A stretch of 26,711 nt of DNA, from the NCBI GenBank assembly GCA_016206565.1, contig JACQRG010000026.1:1-26711 (forward strand), read 5' to 3'. Origin of the DNA: Candidatus Omnitrophota bacterium. GTDB taxonomy: Bacteria > Omnitrophota > Gorgyraeia > Aquiviventales > Aquiviventaceae. Each line of letters opens with the position of its first letter. Position 1 is the stretch's first letter. Of this stretch, positions 23,887 through 26,711 are shown one piece after another. Both the position numbers and the translations under genes were made by a program. Below the pieces are notes generated by a model. The model ran no database searches, was not told the origin of the DNA, and saw only the letters and a list, made by a program, of their open reading frames with translations.

Positions 23887-25327
23887 GGGAGGCCCCTGAG
23901 GCCTGGCCAAGCGCTTCCATCAGCGCCGCGGCCTTGGCCAGCGTCTCCTCGTATTCGCGGCCCGGGATGGAGTCCGCGACAATACCCGCGCCCGCGTGGA
24001 AGGACAGGCGGCTGCCCTGGATGACCATGGTCCGGATGGCGATGTTCAGGTCCATCGTCCCGTCAAACCCCACATAGCCCAGCGAGCCGGTGTAGAGGCC
24101 GCGCGGCACCGGCTCGAGCTCGCGCAGGAGCTCCATGCAGCGCACCTTGGGGCAGCCGGTGATGGTGCCGCCCGGGAACACCGCGCGGATGACGTCCACC
24201 GCATCGGTGCGCGCGCGCAGCCGGCCGCAGACGCTCGAGACGATGTGCAGCACGTGCGAGTACGCCTCGATCGTCATGAGCTCATCCACCCGGACCGAGC
24301 CGCCCTCGCAGACGCGGCCCAGGTCGTTGCGCTCCAGATCCACCAGCATGATGTGCTCGGCGCGCTCCTTGTCGCTCAGCAGCAGCTCCAGGCTGTTGAG
24401 CGCGTCCGCCTCCGGGCTGCCGCCGCGGGGCCGCGTGCCGGCGATGGGCCGCGTGTCCACGCGCCCGTCCTGGCAGCGCACCAGCCGCTCCGGCGAGCAG
24501 CTCACGACCGCGAGATCCTCCCAGCGCAGGAAGCAGGCGAAGGGCGACGGGTTGATCGCCCGCAGCGCCCGATAGAGCGCGAGCGGCTGCCCCTGCCAGG
24601 GCGCGGTGAAGCGCTGGGATACGTTGGCCTGGAAGATGTTCCCGGCTAGGATGTGCTCGAGAGCCTGCTCGACCATGCGCTCGAACTCGGACCGGCTGGT
24701 GGTCTCCTGCAGGCGTGGCACGGACCAGGCCGCGGACACTGGCGTTGCCCCGGACGCATCCAGCGAGGCGAAGGCGCGCTCCAGCGCCTGGCGCGCCCGC
24801 CGGCGGGCCAGCGGCCCGGCCTCATGCGGGTCCACGACGCTCACGAGCCAGGCCCGCTGCTCTACATGGTCCACCAGGATCACGATCCCCATGCCGAACC
24901 AGAGCAGTTCCGGCACGGCCGGGCCGTCCTCGCGGGGCGGCGGCAGGCGCTCGATCCAGCGGTTGAGCTCGTAACTGAGGAACCCCATCAGGCCGAGCGC
25001 GCGGGCATGGGCGTGCGGGCGAGGCGCGATGGCATAGCGGCGCAAGGTCTGGCGCAGCGCCGCAAGTGGATGGGCGCGGAGCACCTGTGTCGCCTGGCTG
25101 GTCCGCAGCGTGACGCGGTTGCCCCGGGCCGAGAGAGTCAGCCAGGGCTCGCAGCCGAGCAGCGACCAGCGGCCGGTCGCCTCATGCGTCCGGGCGCTGT
25201 CGAGCCAGAGGACCGGCGCGCCGGCGGGCAGCGACTGCGCGACGGCGGCGAGGTCGGGAGGGCGCGGGAGGGGCTGCGCATAGACCGCCAGCGGCCCGTG
25301 GCGCAGCAGCAAGGGCGCAACACCCAT
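23873..25327 (-). CDS. pabB: aminodeoxychorismate synthase component I
   Basis: PabB turns chorismate and ammonia into 4-amino-4-deoxychorismate. The 484-aa protein shows FLSYELNRWIERLP in the N-terminal domain, RFTAPWQGQPLALYRAL, SPERLVR, the signature PIAGTRPRGG, ERAEHIMLVDLERNDLG, and the metal/substrate blocks VFPGGTITGCPKVR and GYVGFDGTMDLNIAIRT. The signature has Ala (PIAGT), as in anthranilate synthase, where E. coli PabB has Lys (PIKGT). Some PabB proteins also lack this Lys. The pabC-purH-folC context supports PabB, but TrpE activity is not excluded. No glutaminase partner is visible. The ATG at 25327 lies 8 nt after a -10 box. Confidence 0.88.
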   Translation of the reverse strand: MGVAPLLLRHGPLAVYAQPLPRPPDLAAVAQSLPAGAPVLWLDSARTHEATGRWSLLGCEPWLTLSARGNRVTLRTSQATQVLRAHPLAALRQTLRRYAIAPRPHAHARALGLMGFLSYELNRWIERLPPPREDGPAVPELLWFGMGIVILVDHVEQRAWLVSVVDPHEAGPLARRRARQALERAFASLDASGATPVSAAWSVPRLQETTSRSEFERMVEQALEHILAGNIFQANVSQRFTAPWQGQPLALYRALRAINPSPFACFLRWEDLAVVSCSPERLVRCQDGRVDTRPIAGTRPRGGSPEADALNSLELLLSDKERAEHIMLVDLERNDLGRVCEGGSVRVDELMTIEAYSHVLHIVSSVCGRLRARTDAVDVIRAVFPGGTITGCPKVRCMELLRELEPVPRGLYTGSLGYVGFDGTMDLNIAIRTMVIQGSRLSFHAGAGIVADSIPGREYEETLAKAAALMEALGQASGASHARA

Positions 25328-25335
25328 AGCATGGT

Positions 25336-25344
25336 ATTGTAACA
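25336..25344 (-). promoter_or_regulatory. extended -10 promoter of the folate operon
   Basis: TGTTACAAT on the minus strand is an extended -10 element. The hexamer TACAAT ends 8 nt before the pabB ATG, so the message would have a leader of about 2 nt. The -35 region (TGGCGC, 17 nt upstream) is poor. An in-frame ATG earlier (25345) overlaps the box and is not used if this promoter is real. Confidence 0.6.
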
Positions 25345-25375
25345 CCCGCGCCGAGGGGGCGCCAGGCGAGGCGGG

Positions 25376-25957
25376 TTACAGCTTGATGAGCAGGAGCTTG
25401 AGCTTCAGGAGCCGCACGTGGCGCCTCAAGCCCACCATTTCCTGGTCCAGGCGCCCGGCGTCCTGGAGGTATTCCTTCAGCTGCGCCTCATGCTTGGCGT
25501 CGCCCAGCTTCTTGAGGCGGACGATCTGCCGGCCGAGGCTGGCCCGCTGCGAACGCTTGGCGCGCAGCTCCTCGCCGGCTAAGCCCAGCTCCAGCTCATA
25601 GCGCCGGCGATCCGGCTCCATGAGCCGCTTGATTTCGGCCACCCTGGCGCGCAGGCTCTTCGCGGCGGAGGCGAGATCCTGCCGCAGTTGCTGAATGCGC
25701 CGCTCAACGGTCGTGCGCTTGAGCTGCAGCTCCCGCTCGAAGGTCTCGAGGCGGTTGGTCAGCTCCCGGTGCTTGGCGAGGGTCGAGGAGAACTCCGGGT
25801 CGGCCTTGGCGACTTCCTCCGCCAGCTGCTCCCGGTTGACCGGCGCGCAGCCGGCGGCTGCCACGAGTGCGGCCAGGAACCAGACGGGGAAGCCGGGCGC
25901 GGAGCGCTTACTGGAGCAGCGCGTAGGACGGCTCGATGCGGTCCGCAGGCGAGCCAT
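25376..25957 (-). CDS. coiled-coil lipoprotein
   Basis: The 193-aa product has a signal with a lipobox-like AAAGC (PVWFLAALVAAAGCAP), followed by a long coiled coil (KHRELTNRLETFERELQLKR through LRRHVRLLKLKLLLIKL). No enzymatic motif is visible. The start is uncertain. The ATG at 25957 gives a 37-residue signal with many Arg and overlaps kamA by 50 nt. No other ATG, GTG or TTG lies in frame between it and the lipobox. The stop is 35 nt before the folate operon's -10 box. Confidence 0.7.
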   Translation of the reverse strand: MARLRTASSRPTRCSSKRSAPGFPVWFLAALVAAAGCAPVNREQLAEEVAKADPEFSSTLAKHRELTNRLETFERELQLKRTTVERRIQQLRQDLASAAKSLRARVAEIKRLMEPDRRRYELELGLAGEELRAKRSQRASLGRQIVRLKKLGDAKHEAQLKEYLQDAGRLDQEMVGLRRHVRLLKLKLLLIKL

Positions 25958-26711
25958 TGGTGCCGACGGCCTCTTCCTTGTAGGTGAACAGCTTGCCGGC
26001 GAAGTTGCGCAGGGTCCAGACGCCGTTCTTGACGCTGACGACGTAGTTCGGCATGAGCGGGATCTTCCCGCCCCCGCCGGGGCCGTCCACGACGAACGTC
26101 GGCACCGCGTAGCCGGTCGTGTGGCCGCGCAGCTTCTCGATGATCGCAATCCCGGCGGCAACCGGCGTGCGGAAGTGCGCGGTGCCCTTGACCGGGTCGC
26201 ACTGATAGATGTAGTACGGCCGCACGCGGGTCTTGAGCAGCTCGTGGAAGAGCTTCTTCATGATGGCCGGCCGGTCGTTGATGCCTTTCATGAGGACCGT
26301 CTGGGAGCCCAGCGGCACGCCGGAATCGGCGAGCATCCCGCAGGCCTTGCGCGCCTGCGGCGTGACCTCCTTCGGGTGGTTGAAGTGCAGGCTCATCCAC
26401 ACCGGCTTGTGCTTGCGCAGCACGGCGCAGAGCGACTCGGTGACCCGGTACGGCAGCGTCACCGGGTTGCGGGTGCCGATGCGCACGAACTCGACGTGCG
26501 GGATCATTTTGAGCTTCGTGAGGACGTCGTCCAGCCGCTCATCCGACAGGGTCAGCGGGTCCCCGCCGGAGATGAGCACATCGCGGATCTTGCGGTGGGC
26601 CCTGATATAGTCGATGGCCGCATCGATGTTCGCCGCGCGGCTGTAGCCGGCGGTGGTGCCGACGACCCGGCTGCGCGTGCAGAAGCGGCAGTACATCGAG
26701 CACACTTCGAC
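25908..26711 (-). CDS. kamA: lysine 2,3-aminomutase family protein (partial, 5' end beyond window)
   Basis: The visible 267 residues begin with the radical SAM motif CSMYCRFC and end with the natural stop. Blocks diagnostic for KamA follow: VLISGGDPL, RIGTRNPVTLPYRV, SLHFNHPKE, SQTVLMKGIND and YYIYQCDPVKGTAHFRTPV. The Asp of QCDPVKG and that of FVVDGPGGGGKIPLMPNY correspond to the two lysine-binding carboxylates. This favours lysine (making beta-lysine) over glutamate or EF-P-type substrates. The PLP-binding lysine is probably in the GGGGK loop. No epmA/efp partner is visible here. The N-terminal part is missing because of the window edge, not because the gene is broken. Confidence 0.93.
   Translation of the reverse strand, partial: VEVCSMYCRFCTRSRVVGTTAGYSRAANIDAAIDYIRAHRKIRDVLISGGDPLTLSDERLDDVLTKLKMIPHVEFVRIGTRNPVTLPYRVTESLCAVLRKHKPVWMSLHFNHPKEVTPQARKACGMLADSGVPLGSQTVLMKGINDRPAIMKKLFHELLKTRVRPYYIYQCDPVKGTAHFRTPVAAGIAIIEKLRGHTTGYAVPTFVVDGPGGGGKIPLMPNYVVSVKNGVWTLRNFAGKLFTYKEEAVGTNGSPADRIEPSYALLQ

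Overview
The window is GC-rich DNA, densely packed with genes and without insertion sequences, phage genes or CRISPR. Several lipoprotein signals, an L,D-transpeptidase and acetyl-CoA carboxylase AccA point to a diderm bacterium. The low family resemblance of many genes, short heptanucleotide arrays and likely leaderless promoters suggest an uncultured candidate-phylum lineage (Omnitrophota-like is one guess). The sequence alone does not fix the taxonomy.

Layout, left to right. (1) Positions 1-7328, minus strand, form one tightly coupled operon read from a promoter at 7339-7367: nfo (endonuclease IV), a 95-aa helical protein, a TMEM164/YwaF-type membrane protein, a proline-rich membrane protein, a duplicated-domain lipoprotein, a PilZ protein, leuS, and a comEA-like helix-hairpin-helix gene cut by the window edge. 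(2) Positions 7382-10139, plus strand, hold tRNA-Ala(GGC), nfeD, a slipin, tRNA-Leu(CAA) and a single-domain response regulator, starting from a near-consensus promoter divergent from nfo. (3) Positions 10136-13122, minus strand, run from a strong promoter at 13170-13198: a coiled-coil protein, a divergent PAP2 (DUF212) protein, a LysM-L,D-transpeptidase and accA. (4) comM (plus) is followed by a hairpin, then on the minus strand an orphan radical SAM/SPASM enzyme and the sulfate-assimilation pair cysC-cysH. (5) A small membrane protein and an M48 lipoprotein peptidase lie on the plus strand. (6) Positions 18844-25327, minus strand, form a folate and one-carbon operon: pabB, pabC, purH, a 28-aa membrane peptide, an unknown 175-aa protein, a response regulator, folC and a 4-oxalocrotonate tautomerase. 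(7) At the right edge are kamA (5' end missing) and a coiled-coil lipoprotein.

Genes that work together: pabB and pabC make p-aminobenzoate, folC makes folylpolyglutamates, and purH uses 10-formyl-folate. cysC and cysH act on adenylylsulfate. nfeD and slipin form the usual membrane protease/stomatin pair. The most unusual signals are the 35-bp heptamer arrays inside leuS and at its junction with comEA, an nfeD reading frame whose only start lies in a tRNA anticodon loop, a cysH whose fourth cluster cysteine reads as histidine, two convergent gene pairs that share one CTAG as stop codon, and a set of -10 boxes placed 6-10 nt before start codons.
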